Below are positions 43,513 through 56,784 of a stretch of DNA of 64,000 nt, piece by piece (the stretch's first letter is position 1; each line of letters begins with the position of its first letter). The translations under genes were made by a program, and so were the position numbers. This stretch comes from Simmondsia chinensis (lineage: Eukaryota > Streptophyta > Magnoliopsida > Caryophyllales > Simmondsiaceae): NCBI GenBank assembly GCA_018398585.1, contig JAGTTD010000008.1, forward strand, positions 26,651,208 through 26,715,207. Direction: 5' to 3'. The notes below the pieces were generated by a model that worked only from the letters and a program-made list of their open reading frames with translations, searched no databases and was not told the origin of the DNA.

Positions 43513-44756
43513 CGGACTCTTATTATTCATGATGTGCTAGAGGACTTTGTTTGGCATAATTAAGAAATTATGTTTGAATATGAATTTATGATGAGATCAT
43601 ATTAAAAACAAAGATTTAATTGCTGTTGAATATGTTCATATAAATCGTGGTAAGTTTGATTGATTATTTCAAATTGTTTAAAATCTCAATTAAAGGGATT
43701 GTAGTCACTAATGTTTAACTTGATTTGAATTTCACTATGAAAATTAGATTTTCATGCATTGTTAAACTACTCCAAATAACTATCAAATGAGATTAAATAA
43801 TTTAATTGATATAACATGATTGATGATCGATTAAATACGAAATTATTATTTTAAAAATTAAATAAATTTTTTTCGTTAGATGTTCGATTACGTCATTCGA
43901 TGAAGTCAACGGGTGTCAGCTGCTGATTTCGGCAATGACGTCAGTGGCAGACATCATTCAACAAAAAGGTTTTTGTTTAAAGTTTGGAATGAGATTCTAA
44001 AAGAGATTATTTGATAATCTAATTTCCAAAACTATTTTATGACTTTTAAGACTTGAATTGAGGTTATTAAAAGGTGTTTTAATAACAAATTTAATGGGAA
44101 TGAATAATTTAAATGATCCTAATTGACTTAGGATGATAATTTGATTATTCTAGCAATATTAAAGTAAAAGGTTATGAGATAATTTATGATAATTAATAAT
44201 CCACTATTTTACTAAAAATCAAGTGGGAACAGGGTTCAAATATTTAAAACTCACGGTTTCCATAACTGGTCTAACAATATAGTAGGTCGGGATTACTCCC
44301 CGAGGAGGATGTCAATTTGCAGCAGACAAGGTTGGACTTCTAATAGATTGAATTAAAGTGCAAGTAAGCGGATGTGACCACGCTGCTATGAAGTATTTCG
44401 TGAACTTGTATGAGTGCTCAAGTAATGGTTTGCACTTGACTAAAATAATATATTAGTCTCATTGAGGAGCTCTGTTGTATTGTTTTAGAGATTAAGGATA
44501 GAATAGTGTGTTACCAATATTTAGTAAGAGCTTATAAGAAAATATAATAATAGAGAAAAGTTCTTGACTAAACTAAGCTTTTTACTGCCCTGCCAACAGG
44601 GAGTGACAAGTGTGCAGTTTGGATCATCATTACATTCATTGTATTTGGTGTAGTGGATACCTGATTAATAATGGTAGCTAAATTTTGAAAGAAAAAAAAA
44701 AGCATAGTTAGATATATGACTCATAGCGTATTATTGTACATATTTACAATGTAATA

Positions 44757-45580
44757 ATGACGACTGTTGGTGCAATGTTTTCCATACTTAAGGATAATCA
44801 ACTTACTAGGCCAAATTACTCCAATTCAAAAATGAACTTAGACACTGTACTAGTACTTGAGGGGCATAAATTTGTTTTAACCGAACCCTATCCTTCTGTG
44901 CCTGCTAATAATGCCGCTACTGCTGTCAAGGAATGTTATGAACTCTGGATTAAGTCCAATGATTTAACCAAGTGTTACATCTTGGCTTTTGTGTCTAACG
45001 TTCTCAAGCATCGAATGCTTGAGATAAAGATAGCAGCTGGGATGAAGGAACATCTTAAGAAGATGTTTGGTGGCAAAAATAAAGTAGCCTGATAGGAGCT
45101 AATGAGAAAGCTCATGTTTATGAAAATGTCTGAAGGGACCCCAGTTCAGGAGCATGTTTTAAAAATAATGGCTTATTTAAATGAACTGGAGTTCCTTGGT
45201 GTAAAGATTGATAGTCAATTGCAACAAGATATGATTCTCAGCTCCTTACTCAATTGAGGCTCAACTATACAATGAATAATATAGATTATTCATTACCCAA
45301 ATTGATGAAGGAGCTGCAAATAGCTGAGGGGTTGATGAAGGCAAGGGGACTTTCCACTTAATCCATGCACCACGAAATGCGAAACAGAAAGTCTTCAAGG
45401 AGGAAGTCCGGAAAGAAGAATAAGGGCAAAACTGCTAGTGTAGCAGCTAAGCTAATGAAGAACAAGCCATCAAAAAGAAAGTGTTTCTTTTATGGGAAGG
45501 ATGGCGACTAGAAGAGGAACTGCACTGAATACTTAGCTACTCTTCCTGCGAAGAAAGAAACCATCTGGACAGGTATGGAG
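44757..45580 (+). pseudogene. Copia B gag
   Basis: ATG 44757 opens 111 codons (44757-45092). Gag coding then continues in frame past the stop with PVQEHVLKIMAYLNELEFLG. Lys-rich sequence and a degraded zinc knuckle follow at about 45480-45530, where Cys codons remain but stops intervene. About 1.26 kb of untranslated leader (43499-44756) separates the LTR from gag. Confidence 0.75.
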
Positions 45581-45596
45581 ATATCTTATCTGATTG

Positions 45597-46178
45597 AGTC
45601 ATGTGCAGTTGAGAGTCCACTTGGTTCCTAGTGTGTGGACTCAGGTTCAACTGACCATGTATGCTGTAATATGTTGCAGGGAATCAAGCTGACCAGAAGG
45701 CTGCATGATGAAGAGCTGTACCTGACCGTGGGAGATGGGAGGCGCTTGTGTTGCGAGGGAATTTGATTTCTGTGTCTCATTTAGTCAATGATGGTTATTC
45801 AATTATTTTTGTAACTGATTTTATCGTTAAGCATAATAAAAGATTTATTTGCAAAGGTACAATAGTTGATGGTTCAGTTATTTTGATGCTTGAGGAAAGC
45901 TCTACTGATTGCACCTTTGAATCTAACACTAGTAGGCTCAGTGTACCTCTTAAAAGAAAAGGTTCTAATATTGATAATGCCTTCAAATAGCACCAATGCC
46001 TTGGTCACATTAATTCAAGTAGAATCCAATGACTAGTCAAAGATGGACTAATAAAGTCTTTAAAATCGAAGTCCTTACTAGTCTGCGAATTCTGCATAGA
46101 AGAAAAGATGACTAAGTCTGTCTTTAAAAGTAAAGACAATAGAGTTGGTGACTTACTTGAGCTGGTTCGTACTGATAT
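45597..46178 (+). pseudogene. Copia B protease and integrase N-terminal part
   Basis: The protease motif VDSGSTDHVC has its catalytic Asp at 45638-45640 and is followed by LHDEELYLTVGDGR. A frameshift leads to NLISVSHLVNDGYSIIF (45748 on) and the HHCC zinc region H..LGHIN...CEFC, ending at 46178 where a solo LTR interrupts the integrase. Confidence 0.8.
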
Positions 46179-47048
46179 TGTTGGAATTGGTAAGAAAACC
46201 CATTTAGTTAGTTTTAAATATTAAATAAATAAATTATTTTATTTATTTATTGTCGGATTATGTTTTACAAGTCTAATGTATGTGTGATTATTTTCTAAAA
46301 CATTCCATGAGATGGATGTAGTCCAAGATGGCATGTCGTGTTTGGTTTAAGTGGTCAATGAAGTTGAGCCACATATAGACTAGAATCAAATAAGTGATAT
46401 GTTGTCAAAATATGTTTGTAGTCGTTGATAAGTTTGGACAATTTGTCTGATAAGACTATAATATGATACTTTTGATGACTTATCTTGGTCATATGGATAG
46501 AGATCCAAGAGTATTATGTTGGTATTGTTAATAAGATTGGAACCCTGAGCAGGACCAATAGAATTATTTGTTTCTTAACTGCTATCAGAAATAATTAATT
46601 TTGTAAAATGATAACTCTAAATCCAGGAAACAGCCTGAATTCGTGCATGAATTGTTCGTTGCTTTGATGTGCCAAAAGGATTAGACAAAGTGCGTTGATT
46701 TGAATCTTACGTGCTTTGGGTAACAGCATGAAGTGTAGCAGGAACATTTGTTTTACGGGGAATCTATAATCTCTAACGAGATGAAGATGTCCCCTTAGTT
46801 GATTCACAAATATACAAATAGATTCTAGAATCTATGGACAAAGTATTCTATATATCATATTTATACTTGTTTTATTCGATATTTTTGTTTATCTTATTAT
46901 GAACTTATTAGAGTAAAATTTAAGTCTAATTAAATAGTTTGATTAGGTTAGGCTTTAGATTTAAAATTAAGAATTTTAAATTGGTTTTTCGTTGCTACTG
47001 CTCAAGCCGTTTGGGAAAATATTTTTGAAATATATTTCCAATAGATAT
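46174..47048 (+). repeat. Solo LTR inserted in copia B integrase
   Basis: The 865-bp sequence at 46179-47043 starts TGTTGGAATTGG and ends TTCCAATA. Perfect GATAT duplications flank it at 46174-46178 and 47044-47048. The first 640 bases or so resemble the start of the copia B LTR, but the rest differs and is much shorter, so it is a related family. Removal joins the integrase reading TDI to CGPMNV. It is a recombination footprint of a full element. Confidence 0.88.
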
Positions 47049-47640
47049 ATGTGGACCAATGAATGTTCAAGTAAGAGGAGAGTATGAGTATTTCATCACC
47101 TTTACTGATGATTACTCGAGGTATGGTATGAAGTCTGACTCTTTCAAAAAGTTCAAAGAGTTTAAGGCTGAAGTTGAGAATCAGACCAGTAAACATATCA
47201 AATCATATCGATCTAATTGAGGTGATAAGTACCCTTTAGAAAATTTTCTAGATTTCTTAACTGCAAGTGGGATTAGATCTTAGCTTTTTGCACTGGGTAC
47301 ACCATAGCATAATGGTTTTTCAAAGAGGAGAAATAGGACACTATTAGAGATGGTAAGGTCCATTATGAGTCATGCTATTTTACTAATCTCCTTTTGGGGG
47401 TATGCCTTGGAAATGGCAACTTATGTTCTTAATTTGGTTTCTTCGAAGTCAGTTCCTAAAACACTTATGGAGTGTGGACTGTGTGTAAGCCTAGCATAGG
47501 GTATCTTCGTATTTGAGGATGTCCGACACATATGTTGAAAAGGAATCCCGACAAGTTGGAGTCTAGGATATAAGTGTGTTTGTTTGAAGACTACCATAGG
47601 GTACAAGAGGTGGTCTTTTATATAGTCCTTCAAATCAAAA
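47044..47640 (+). pseudogene. Copia B integrase core
   Basis: GPMNVQVRGEYEYFITFTDD, FKKFKEFKAEVENQT and a degraded HNGFSKRRNRTLLEMVRSIM give the copia integrase core and its C-terminal helix. Stops occur at several places and the rest to 47640 is frame-broken. Confidence 0.8.
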
Positions 47641-47699
47641 GGTGGTTGTTAGTGCAAATGCTAGATTTTTGGAGGAGGATTTTCTTATGGACTACAAAA

Positions 47700-48780
47700 G
47701 TAAGAGTCTTATAGTATTGGAGGAATTAAGTAAGAATGACACTACTTCTGAACAATTTGATGGGTCTTGAGATCAAGCAGATGTATTAGATACACCTACA
47801 TTTGGTTTTGAGACGATTCCAAGTACAAGGGAGCCTCGGCATAGTTGGAGGATTGTCAGGCAACCTGACAGAACATGTATGGATCCATAGTGGTTGAATA
47901 AAATGATGTATCTGTTCCCCTTATTTATGCTAAGGCACTTGAAGACAAAGATGCTAACCAGTGGATCTTAGTAATGAAAGCTAAAATGGAATCCATATAT
48001 TCTAATCAAGTTTGGGATCTTGTATAGGTGCCATAGGCACTAAGCCCATTGGATGCAAGTGTGTCTACAAGAGGAAGAGAGGAGTGGATGAGAGGGTAGA
48101 GGCCGTCAAGGCAAGATTGGCTGCTAAGGGTTATACCCAAAAGGAAGGTGTCGATTATGATGAGAGCTTCTCACTAGTAGTTATGTTGAAGTCCATTGGG
48201 ATACTCTTGTCTATGGTTGCTCATTATGATGATGAGATTTGGCAAATGGATGTTAAGACGGCTTTTTTGAATGGTAATCTTGATAAAGACGTCTATATGA
48301 TGCAACCAAATGGGTTAACTGATAAAAATCAGGAGCATATGGTATGCAAACTGAAAATCACTATTTATGGACTTAAACAAGCATCTCGGTCACGGAATAA
48401 AAGATTCAATGAAGCAATAAAGTACTACAGTTTTGAGCAATCAGTTGACTAGCCATGCATGTACCAACGTAATATAGAGAAGTGGTGACTTCCTTAGTAT
48501 TGTATGTGGACGACATCCTACTCATTGGGAATGATATGGGTGTTTTATCAACTATTAAGATTTGGTTGTCGCGTTAGTTGATATGAAAGATTTAGAAGAA
48601 GCCAACTATATTTTGGGATCAAACTTTTGTAAGATTGTAAGAATAAGGTGTTCAGTCTATCTCAGGCTTTGTATATAGACAAAGTGTTGTCTAAGTATAA
48701 CATGGTACACTCCAAGAAAGGTTTATTGTCTTTCAGGCATGGAGTGCCCCGTTTTTTAGAGTAGTGTCCTAGGACGCCTC
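47700..48780 (+). pseudogene. Copia B reverse transcriptase
   Basis: The open stretch 48012-48452 holds KPIGCKCVYKRKRG, RLAAKGYTQKEGVDYDESF, MDVKTAFLNGNLDKDVYM and CKLKITIYGLKQASR. After a shift, the catalytic YVDD is intact at 48503-48514 (LYVDDILLIGND). The domain would copy element RNA. Stops follow at 48450 and later. Confidence 0.87.
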
Positions 48781-48794
48781 AAGAGGAAGAATAC

Positions 48795-49477
48795 ATGAGG
48801 TATGCTCCATATGCTACGGTTGTGGGAAGCCTTATGTATACTATGTTATGTACTAGACATGATATATGTTTTGTGGTGGGAATGGTGAATAGATATCAGT
48901 CAAATCCTTGTATTGTGCATTGGGCAATAGTAAAGCATATTCTCAAGTATTTAAGAAGGACTAGAGATTATATTTTTATATTGACGAGCTATTCCAATAG
49001 GTTACTCTAACTTAGATTTTTAGTCCGACATAGATGCTAAACGTTTAACGTCTGGGTATATTTTTACCCTTGGAGGTGGAGCCATTAGTTCGAGGAATGT
49101 CAAACAGTCTTATATTGCTGACTCCACCATGAAAGCTGAGTATGTGGCGGCTTCTGAAGCTGCCAAAGAGGCTTGTTGACTAAGAGCATTCCTAATGATC
49201 TTGAGGCAGTTAGAGAGGGCTTACACCTGTTGCCATACTCTATGACAACTTTGATGCGGTGGTTAACTCTAAGGAACCTAGGAAGCGCAATTGCTCCAAG
49301 CACATTGAAAAGAAGTATCACCTCATTTGGGACTATGTGGTGAAAGAGAATATTACAATTTTGAAGATAGATAACACGAGCAATTTGGCAGATCCTTTCA
49401 CAAAGACTTTGACTCAAAATTCATTTGAATGTCATTTGGCTATGATGGGAATGCAATGCATAGCTAATTGGGTTTAG
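48795..49477 (+). pseudogene. Copia B RNase H
   Basis: YAPYATVVGSLMYTMLCTRH and NPCIVHWAIVKHILKYLRRT open the region (48795-49010). After frame changes come SKHIEKKYHLIWDYV and the terminal NLADPFTKTLTQ (49259-49477), standard for the end of copia pol. It ends at TAG just before the purine tract. Confidence 0.85.
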
Positions 49478-49491
49478 GACAAGTGGGAGAT

Positions 49492-51318
49492 TGTTAGAAT
49501 TGGTATCATGGGAAACCCAATTTACGTGAATAATTTTATTATTGAATGAACTTTATTTATTCTTGTCTTTATGATTACGAGCTTATTATAAATGTAAGAC
49601 GTTATTTTCTTTCAAGTAACATACCATGAGATGGACGTAATCCTTAAATGACATTTGGAATATCTGTTTTAGCGGATAATGAGATTACACCATAAATAGA
49701 CTAAGAACATATTAAAATATTATTTAATAGTTAATTCATAGTCAGTGATAAGTTTGGACTACTTGTCTGCTATGACTATATTATAACATTTAGATATCTT
49801 GTCTTGGTTATATGGACGGTGGTTTAGAATGTTATGTTGGTGTATTACAATGAGATTGTTACACAAAATTGGACAACATGACTTGCTCGTTTCTGCACTA
49901 CTATCATAAGTGAGCTACTCATTTTATTATATTTATACAATGACTCTAAATCCGAAAAATAGTCTGAACTCGTGCATGGAATGTTAGTTCCTTTGATGCG
50001 CTAAAAGGATTAGGTTACAATGTGTAACCGAGATCTTATGTTCATTGGGTAACTGCATGAAGTGTAGCGGGATCGAATATTTTCCTAGGAATCTACAACA
50101 TAAGATGTCCCCTTAGTTAATTCGCAAGTATTCTATTGATTCTAGAGACTTTGGCCAAAGCATTCCATACGTTTGACATTTGGAATTAGTACAGAAGTAT
50201 TTTTCTATATTGGTGAATTATTCGAGAAGGGTAAGTCAGGAACTAAGAAGGTAATATAAGAAAAAATAATAATAGTAGTTTAAATTATTTTTCTCATGGA
50301 CATTTAATAAATGGGTCAATTGTGAGTAAACAATTATAGGAAATTTAATGAGTAAATATATTTATTTTTATAGTGCAGTAAAACTTATTTAGTGGAATTA
50401 AGTTTTACTAAATTATAATCAATTGTTATCATAAAATGATAATAAGGTTTGACCCATTTGGAGCTAGTTCCTACGAAAGCCTATTAAAAATACACCTTAA
50501 AAAATCAAGAGAATTTATGAGATGAATAAATTATTTTTAATTTTTGTACTAAACCCAAAAGTTATGGGATGAATTTATGTTAGAAAAATAAAATAAAAAA
50601 AAGAAAAATTGAAAAAACTCGTTGGGCCAATCAGCGCGAGACAAACTGGCACAAGGGGACAATCCGCGTGTCACCCCTCGGGCAACCACCGCACCACAGT
50701 TTAAGTGGGTGATCCATGTCATTAGATGCGAACCAATCACAGGGTGCCACATGGCACCTTTTGACGTTTTACTTGGGTAGATTTTTCTGCGCATTTTGTT
50801 TTTAATTTTTTTGGATAAATTTCTTGGTATTTTGACTTATTAAGAATCTTAATTTTATTTTAAAATTCAAATTCAAATTTTTGAGTCCTATATAAAAAGA
50901 ATCTAATTTTTAGGATTTAGTGAAATACTTTTTGACCTACTTCTTCAATTAGCAAATTCAAGAGACAGAAAGTACTCTCCCATTTTTGCTTTAAAAATAA
51001 TTTTTCGAGTTCTTGATTTCACGACGGCCACAAGTCTGGTGTGCAGGGGAATTACAAAGAAGACCTCGGCGGTATCATTCGTGCTTCTTGTTACACTGCG
51101 GCCTACATCGAGGTACGTGAATTCTCAATTAATACTTTTAAATTCATATTTAATTTGTTTTTCGTATTATGTCCATCATGCTATGCATTGAAATGTATAA
51201 TTAGAGTAGAAACCTTTAGTTGTTTAAAATTTAAAATTTTAAATCGTGATTCCTCTGCGCTTGATCCAATAATTTTAGCAAAATTTTAGTTTATGAAATT
51301 AAAATTCTCCTCCCAACA
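49492..51318 (+). repeat. Copia B 3' LTR
   Basis: The LTR is 1827 bp. Its TATA-like TATATAAAAA is at 50889-50898. The position matching the 5' LTR CACGTG reads CGCGTG. Flanked on the right by CAAAT. Confidence 0.88.
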
Positions 51319-54040
51319 CAAATGCTTGGTGAGCTTTGATTTGATGCCACGTCTATTGCGGCCTTCATAATAGATCATCCCCCTACTTATGCCCTCAATG
51401 ATTATACCCCTTTCGAGCTACTTCAGCATCTAGTTCTTGATTTTTCTTAATTTCGCATTTTTTTGCAGTGATTGCTACCCCGATCTCTCCCTGGTCTAAG
51501 TTAAAAATATTGACACCAAGCTTGATATTCTGTGTCTTCCTAGGCTATATTGAACACTACAAGGGCTACTGTTGCCTTAACCCATACATGGGTGGGGTTT
51601 GCACGAGTCATCACATCACCTTCTTTAAAACACTCTTTTCCCAATCATGCACTAGCTTTGTTACATCACCACTCTTACTTGAAACTGTTGCAGATGACCT
51701 TTTGGGTCCCGTAGATCCCTTTCCTTGCAACGGTCTCGCATCGACCATAGCAAACGCTGCTTCAGGTCCTATCCTTCCTCACTGTGAAGCCCAGTCAAGC
51801 ATTGGCTTCCCTAACACATACAATAACTACAACTTGTCCATCCTTAACATTGGACCCAGAAGTCACTACAACCCCTTTGCCCATGGTTGCCTCCTTCTAT
51901 TGACGCACCCTAGCATACACATAGCAACTTTAGTTAGCTCCTCGTGGGCTAGAGGTGCCTTCAACCCCTCCTCCCTTCCCCAAATCTTCTATTGCTTGGA
52001 CGACCAACCCTCATAACTTCCTCTATGTGTCCAACAGTCAATCAAGTAGGTATTGACAGTACTATTGGGTTCCAATTCCTATCCTTAAGTATAGTTGCAC
52101 ATGTTACCCCCAGTACCCGGTGCTCAAAATATCCACTCTGTGATTACTACGTCTCAGGTCCTTATACATAAGATCTGAGATCCTCTATCCCTTTTCACTC
52201 TATTAGAGTATGAAACCAATCTTGGGCCTTCACCCATCATCTTAAGTGTTTGGAAAAATTGGTTCTTTCATATCGTACCAGAGCCTTATTGACAAAGAGG
52301 TTATGAGTTCAAATCCCAATAGACTTCACTTTTAATATTAATAATTTCAGCATAAGGTATGATGGAAACCTATGTATATCCACGCTTTAAGTCCAATGTG
52401 CATTTTATGTGAGGAGGTCTGTAAGAGTATAAAACCAATCTTGGGCCTTCCCCCCCTTAGCTTAAACATTTCGAAAAGTTGGTTCTTTAACACAGTCTCA
52501 CTTCAGTTCTTGATCCCACATGTTATTCATAAGCGGATAAGAACCCAAGTGGCAAGAGGCCATGGCTGATAAATTTTATGTCCTCGTAAAAACATATACT
52601 TGGGACTTGATAGTGTATAAGCCATCCAAAAATTAAGTTGGTAGTACTTGGACATATAAGGATAAGTATAAAGATAATGACTCGGTTAGATGATACAACT
52701 TGTGGGATAAGCCTTTGCCAATCAATTGACTTCCTCGATACCTTTAGTTCAGTTATCAAGCCTATCACAATATGACTTGTACTTTCCCTTGCCTTAATTT
52801 TATCTTGGATGTTCTAACAACTTGATACAAAGACTAGATTCCTTCATGGCTTCCTAAATAAGGAAGGTTACATGAATCAACCACTTGGTTTCATTAACCT
52901 AACATTCTCGCATTGTAATGTTGTCTACAGAAAGACATCGATTACCTTAAGAATTGAACTAGCTTGATTTAAGGGTTTTATCACTATTCTCCTCTAGCTT
53001 GGGTCTTGGTGCTCTCAAGCTGGCACTTTTTTTTGTTGTCTAGCGCATGAGTCAAGGTATTATACTACTGCTTGTTTATGTTGATGACATTATTATTATA
53101 GCTAGCAATAATGCCAAACTTGTCTCCTTTCTTATCACGGCCCTATGATGTCCATTCACTGTGAAAGATCTAGGAAACCTTCATTATTTCCCCGAGACTG
53201 AGGCTCAACATAACTCTGGTACACTCTCCTTTTGTCAATATAAATACACCACTGACGTCCTCACCAACTTTGTTATGTCCTAGGCCAAACCATTCAAGAT
53301 CCCTGCCCTCCTTTGACTAGTCTATCACATAATAATGACATATAACTAAACAAACATATATCACAGTGCAGAAGGTGCAATTCAATGTCTCGCCTTCACA
53401 CGACAGAATATCCCGTTCACCGTAAATTTTGTAAGTCAGTGTGGGCATTGTTCTCAAAATCCACACTTGCAAGTGGCCGAACAGATCCTTGTCTATGTGT
53501 AGGGTATGGTTGATCATGGCCCTTCATACGACCCTTGTAGTGGTGCCTGCATCACAAACTATATGGATGTCGATTGAGGTGTTTATCCCTACATTAAAAG
53601 TTCAACTTCTGGCTTTTAGGTCTATACATAATTTCTTGGGGGGCTATAAAGTAGTCTATGGTTTTTAAGTCCACTATAGAATTGAAGTATAAGGCCTTCG
53701 TTTACTGCATATCTAAGACATACCTTGTTGCACGATATTGGGGTGTTCCTTAAACATTCAGTGGGTCTCTGTTGTCACAACATCTCAACCATGCACTTTT
53801 CAATAAATTCAATCGCTCATAAGCCGGCTTGCAGATATCAATTTCACTATGTTTTGGAAAAGTAGATACAAGGGGGAATTTAGGTTCACTATATACCTAC
53901 AGAGGAGCAGCTGGATGACATCTTAAAAAAGGACCCCTCCCTTTTTAAGTTCAATTATCTTTAAGAAAAAGCTTTCGGTGCTTCCCCACTTCAGATTAAG
54001 GGGGCATAATAGTAGATAGTAAACTCTGTTAGGATATTCC
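51319..54040 (+). mobile_element. Copia element A, right part (integrase end to RNase H)
   Basis: This continues copia A: an integrase C end with CVFLGYIEHYKGYCCLNPYM (51530-51590), and an RT start KWQEAMADKF..TWDL (about 52550). RT then has the catalytic YVDD at 53077-53088 and FTVKDLGNLHYF. RNase H remnants (LLHDIGVFL, NISTMHFSIN) and YIPTEEQL (about 53898) come before a purine run GATTAAGGGGGCA near 53995. TGTTAGGATATTCC at about 54027 may start its 3' LTR. Many stops are present. The 5' LTR and gag were not found. Confidence 0.8.
52190..52535 (+). repeat. SINE-like tRNA-related repeat inside copia A, partly duplicated
   Basis: CCAATCTTGGGCCTTC..TTGGTTCTTT occurs at about 52217-52270 and again at 52437-52490. 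The first copy continues into CGTACCAGAGCCTTATTGACAAAGAGGTTATGAGTTCAAATCCC, which looks tRNA-related (B-box-like end at about 52307-52320). It lies between the integrase and RT parts. Confidence 0.5.
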
Positions 54041-54199
54041 TTTTCCCTGTTGTACTCTATATTACTAATCTTGTATTCTATCGACTTAGTCTCTCTCTCT
54101 TTTTTTCTTTGTTTTTTGTTTTTTTACCACAAGAAGCCTACAGGCTAAGAATTCATTGCATTAGAATCAGAGTATAAAAGAGAACACAAATCCGATGGG

Positions 54200-55985
54200 G
54201 GATAACTCCACCAATCATGAGAGCACAGACCCTCAAAGTGTTTCATTGCAACAAAATGAGTAATTGAGTTACATATTAGCACAGATCCTCAAAGTGTTTC
54301 ATTGCAACAAAATGGGTAATTGAGTTACATATTATTGGAACCCAATTGAAAGACAAATAAGGAAAGTTTTGACAAAGCATACAAATGTTTATAATGATTG
54401 CCCTAATTTTCCAAGCAACCCATCCTGGGTTCTGAATAGAGCGAATGACATCTTCACAGTCAACCTCGATGATGACATAATCCCTCCCTTGAGACACAGC
54501 AAAAAATACAGCACCTCATACAACTACAGCTCCGGCGACAAGGTATGAGGAGTAATGAAGCAAGGAGCACCAACCACCTTTGATGGTACCTCTCGAGGCA
54601 TGAGCAACATCTATGGCACAAGAAATATGTTGCAATTGGACCAAGCAACATTAGCATTGATTTTAATCGAATTTTGGGGTGGGGGCCCGATGGTGGGCGG
54701 TTGCTGTTTGCCCAAGGGAGCCATTCGACGGTGATTGAGCCACCTCTTGGAAGTCAACAAACATGGAACGTGCAGCAAGATCCACATCCTTAGGTAGCAA
54801 GATTCGGTTTTGGATGGTGGCCGCGTTTCTCGCTTTCCAAATCTCCTAGCACGTACAAGTAATCCTCTTAATCACTTTAGAGTAAAAAATGACATCAGAA
54901 CGAATAGAGTCCTACCACTAATAAAAGCTTTTGAAGCCTTCCATTGATGATATGAACCCTAAATCACATAAAAATTAATCCACCCTAAAGTGTAGACAGG
55001 AAAAGAGAATATGTTCCAACGACTCAAGCTCATGCCCCCATATAGAGCAACCTGGATCGTTAGTAACCCTTCTTTTCCTTAAGGTTTCATTTGTGGCTAA
55101 GGCAATTGAATATGCATGCCAGATGAAAAGCTTAATACAAGGACGGGTATCAAGGGCCCAAATATTTTTAAAAGCCTTATCTTGATAAGGAGGCCCTGTC
55201 ACGAGACAAGTCCCCCCATTGATTGGAGCTCCAATTCGCATAACCTGACTTGATAATAAAACTACTATCTCTAGTTGCAATCCAAATGATCGAGTCATCC
55301 ATGTGGGGGTTGCCCATAGGAATCGATTTAATCTTATTGACAATTTCTTAGTTAAAGGTATTTGTGATCATTTGTTCATTCCTTCGACACACATCATGGG
55401 AGATAAACTGCAAAACCCTGACACGCATCATGGGAGATAAGCTGCGAAACCCTCCAAACACAAGAGGAGAGAGGTTTTGGGGAGAGTGAATTATGGTTAG
55501 GGATCCATTGGTCCTCCCATATTAATTTTTTTCAACTGTAGATTTCCGTCAAATACACTTACTTAAAAGGCCTTGACTGTCAATGATGCTCCTTAAGGCT
55601 TAGAAGGGTCTATGACCAATCCCAACCCTAAAGAAAGAAGAATCATGGAAGTAGATCCCTGTTAAGGTAAGAACCCAAAACGCGTCAGGGTAATGATTGA
55701 TACACCCAGCCTGTTTGGCTAGCAGCGCCAAATTAACCCATTCAAAGTCCCAGAAGCCCATTCCACCTTTACCTTTAGGCATGGGTAACCGGTTCCAATT
55801 TTGCAAGTGGATACCCCTATCATCCTTAGGGCTTCCCTTCCACCAAAACCGTGCAACGATGCTATTAAGCCTTTTAGCAAATGCACGAGTGATTTTGAAA
55901 CACTTCATAGTATAAGATGGACTTACGGAAAGGATAGATTTAATCAGGGTTCCCTACCAGCATGGGAGAGGTGAGTGGATTTCCA
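54200..55985 (-). pseudogene. L1-type LINE fragment: RT end, zinc finger, RNase H
   Basis: The minus strand, from right to left, shows RT thumb blocks FWWKGSPKDDRGIHLQNW and PKGKGGMGFWDFEWVNLALL (55600-55908). The zf-RVT block CSIWGHELESLEHILFSC follows (54975-55343), then EIWKARNAATIQNR (about 54850). RNase H remnants come last, with VIIEVDCEDVIRSIQNPG (about 54480-54420). The palm, endonuclease and ORF1 are absent, so this is a 5'-truncated copy. It is a different subfamily from the 19-30 kb LINE. Confidence 0.82.
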
Positions 55986-56780
55986 CTCTTGGATCTTACT
56001 TTTGATGTAAATATAATATATTGACAATTCTGGTATTCTGATTGTTGATTATAGTTTTCTTGGTCTTCTTAATTTTAACCTATATTTGGATATTATTTCT
56101 TTTTTTTTTTCTTTTATCGAAAATTTGGTCTGGAATTGGTGGTAATGATACATTTAGTAATTCGATATTACGTATTTTAAAGAGGGGGAATAAATTAATA
56201 ATATGATATTAATAACAATCCAGTTAAGCAAATAATAGTTAAACGGCTTTAAAAATATAAGCTAAAAATAACCCTTATGCAATAACTAAAATGACAATTA
56301 TTATTAAAGTTTGTTGTAGGAATTGTTAGTTATTGCCGGGCAAATCGTGTTATTACTAGTACAATGATGTGGCTTTTCATGAATAATCGTCACAAGATTT
56401 TACTAAATTGTCATGAGAGTAACACTTTTTCTTTGGTAATGACATCACTCGTGTTCTATCAGAACAAAATGAAAAATCTCAAGACGCCTTTTTAAAAAAA
56501 TCAAAATATAATATTTGTGATTCTCATGGTTGTTTTCGCTTTTAAATATGACACTAGTTAAAGTATTACTCTAGTTACTAATGGTAATGGAAAATCTTAG
56601 GACCACTTCTTAAAAAAGAAGAATTTAAGGCATTTTACATTGAGAAGGAAGGTAACGAAGTCTGACTCTAGATGACTTTTGAGATAAGGCGATTCAACTA
56701 CACCAATCTTTAAAACTTCAAAATCCTAAAGGTTGTCACACATGAATTTTCCTCATTTTTGAGTGCAAGGAGTAGAAGGG
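55986..56780. other. AT-rich intergenic sequence, no gene seen
   Basis: No coding signal, RNA gene or clear repeat boundary. T-runs occur near 56100. Confidence 0.5.
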
Positions 56781-56784
56781 GTGT

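Larger units (their letters stand above)
41593..51318 (+). mobile_element. Ty1/copia element B with long LTRs, nested in copia A
   Basis: The element is 9.7 kb. LTRs are at 41593-43498 (1906 bp) and 49492-51318 (1827 bp), both starting TGTTAGAA and ending CCCAACA. A primer-site-like TGGTATTAGAACC follows at 43500, and the purine tract AAGTGGGAGAT precedes the 3' LTR. The order gag, protease, integrase, RT, RNase H is copia-type. Flanks TAAAT and CAAAT look like a 5-bp target duplication with one mismatch. The LTRs differ by well over ten percent by eye, so it is old. It is interrupted by a solo LTR at 46179. Confidence 0.9.
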
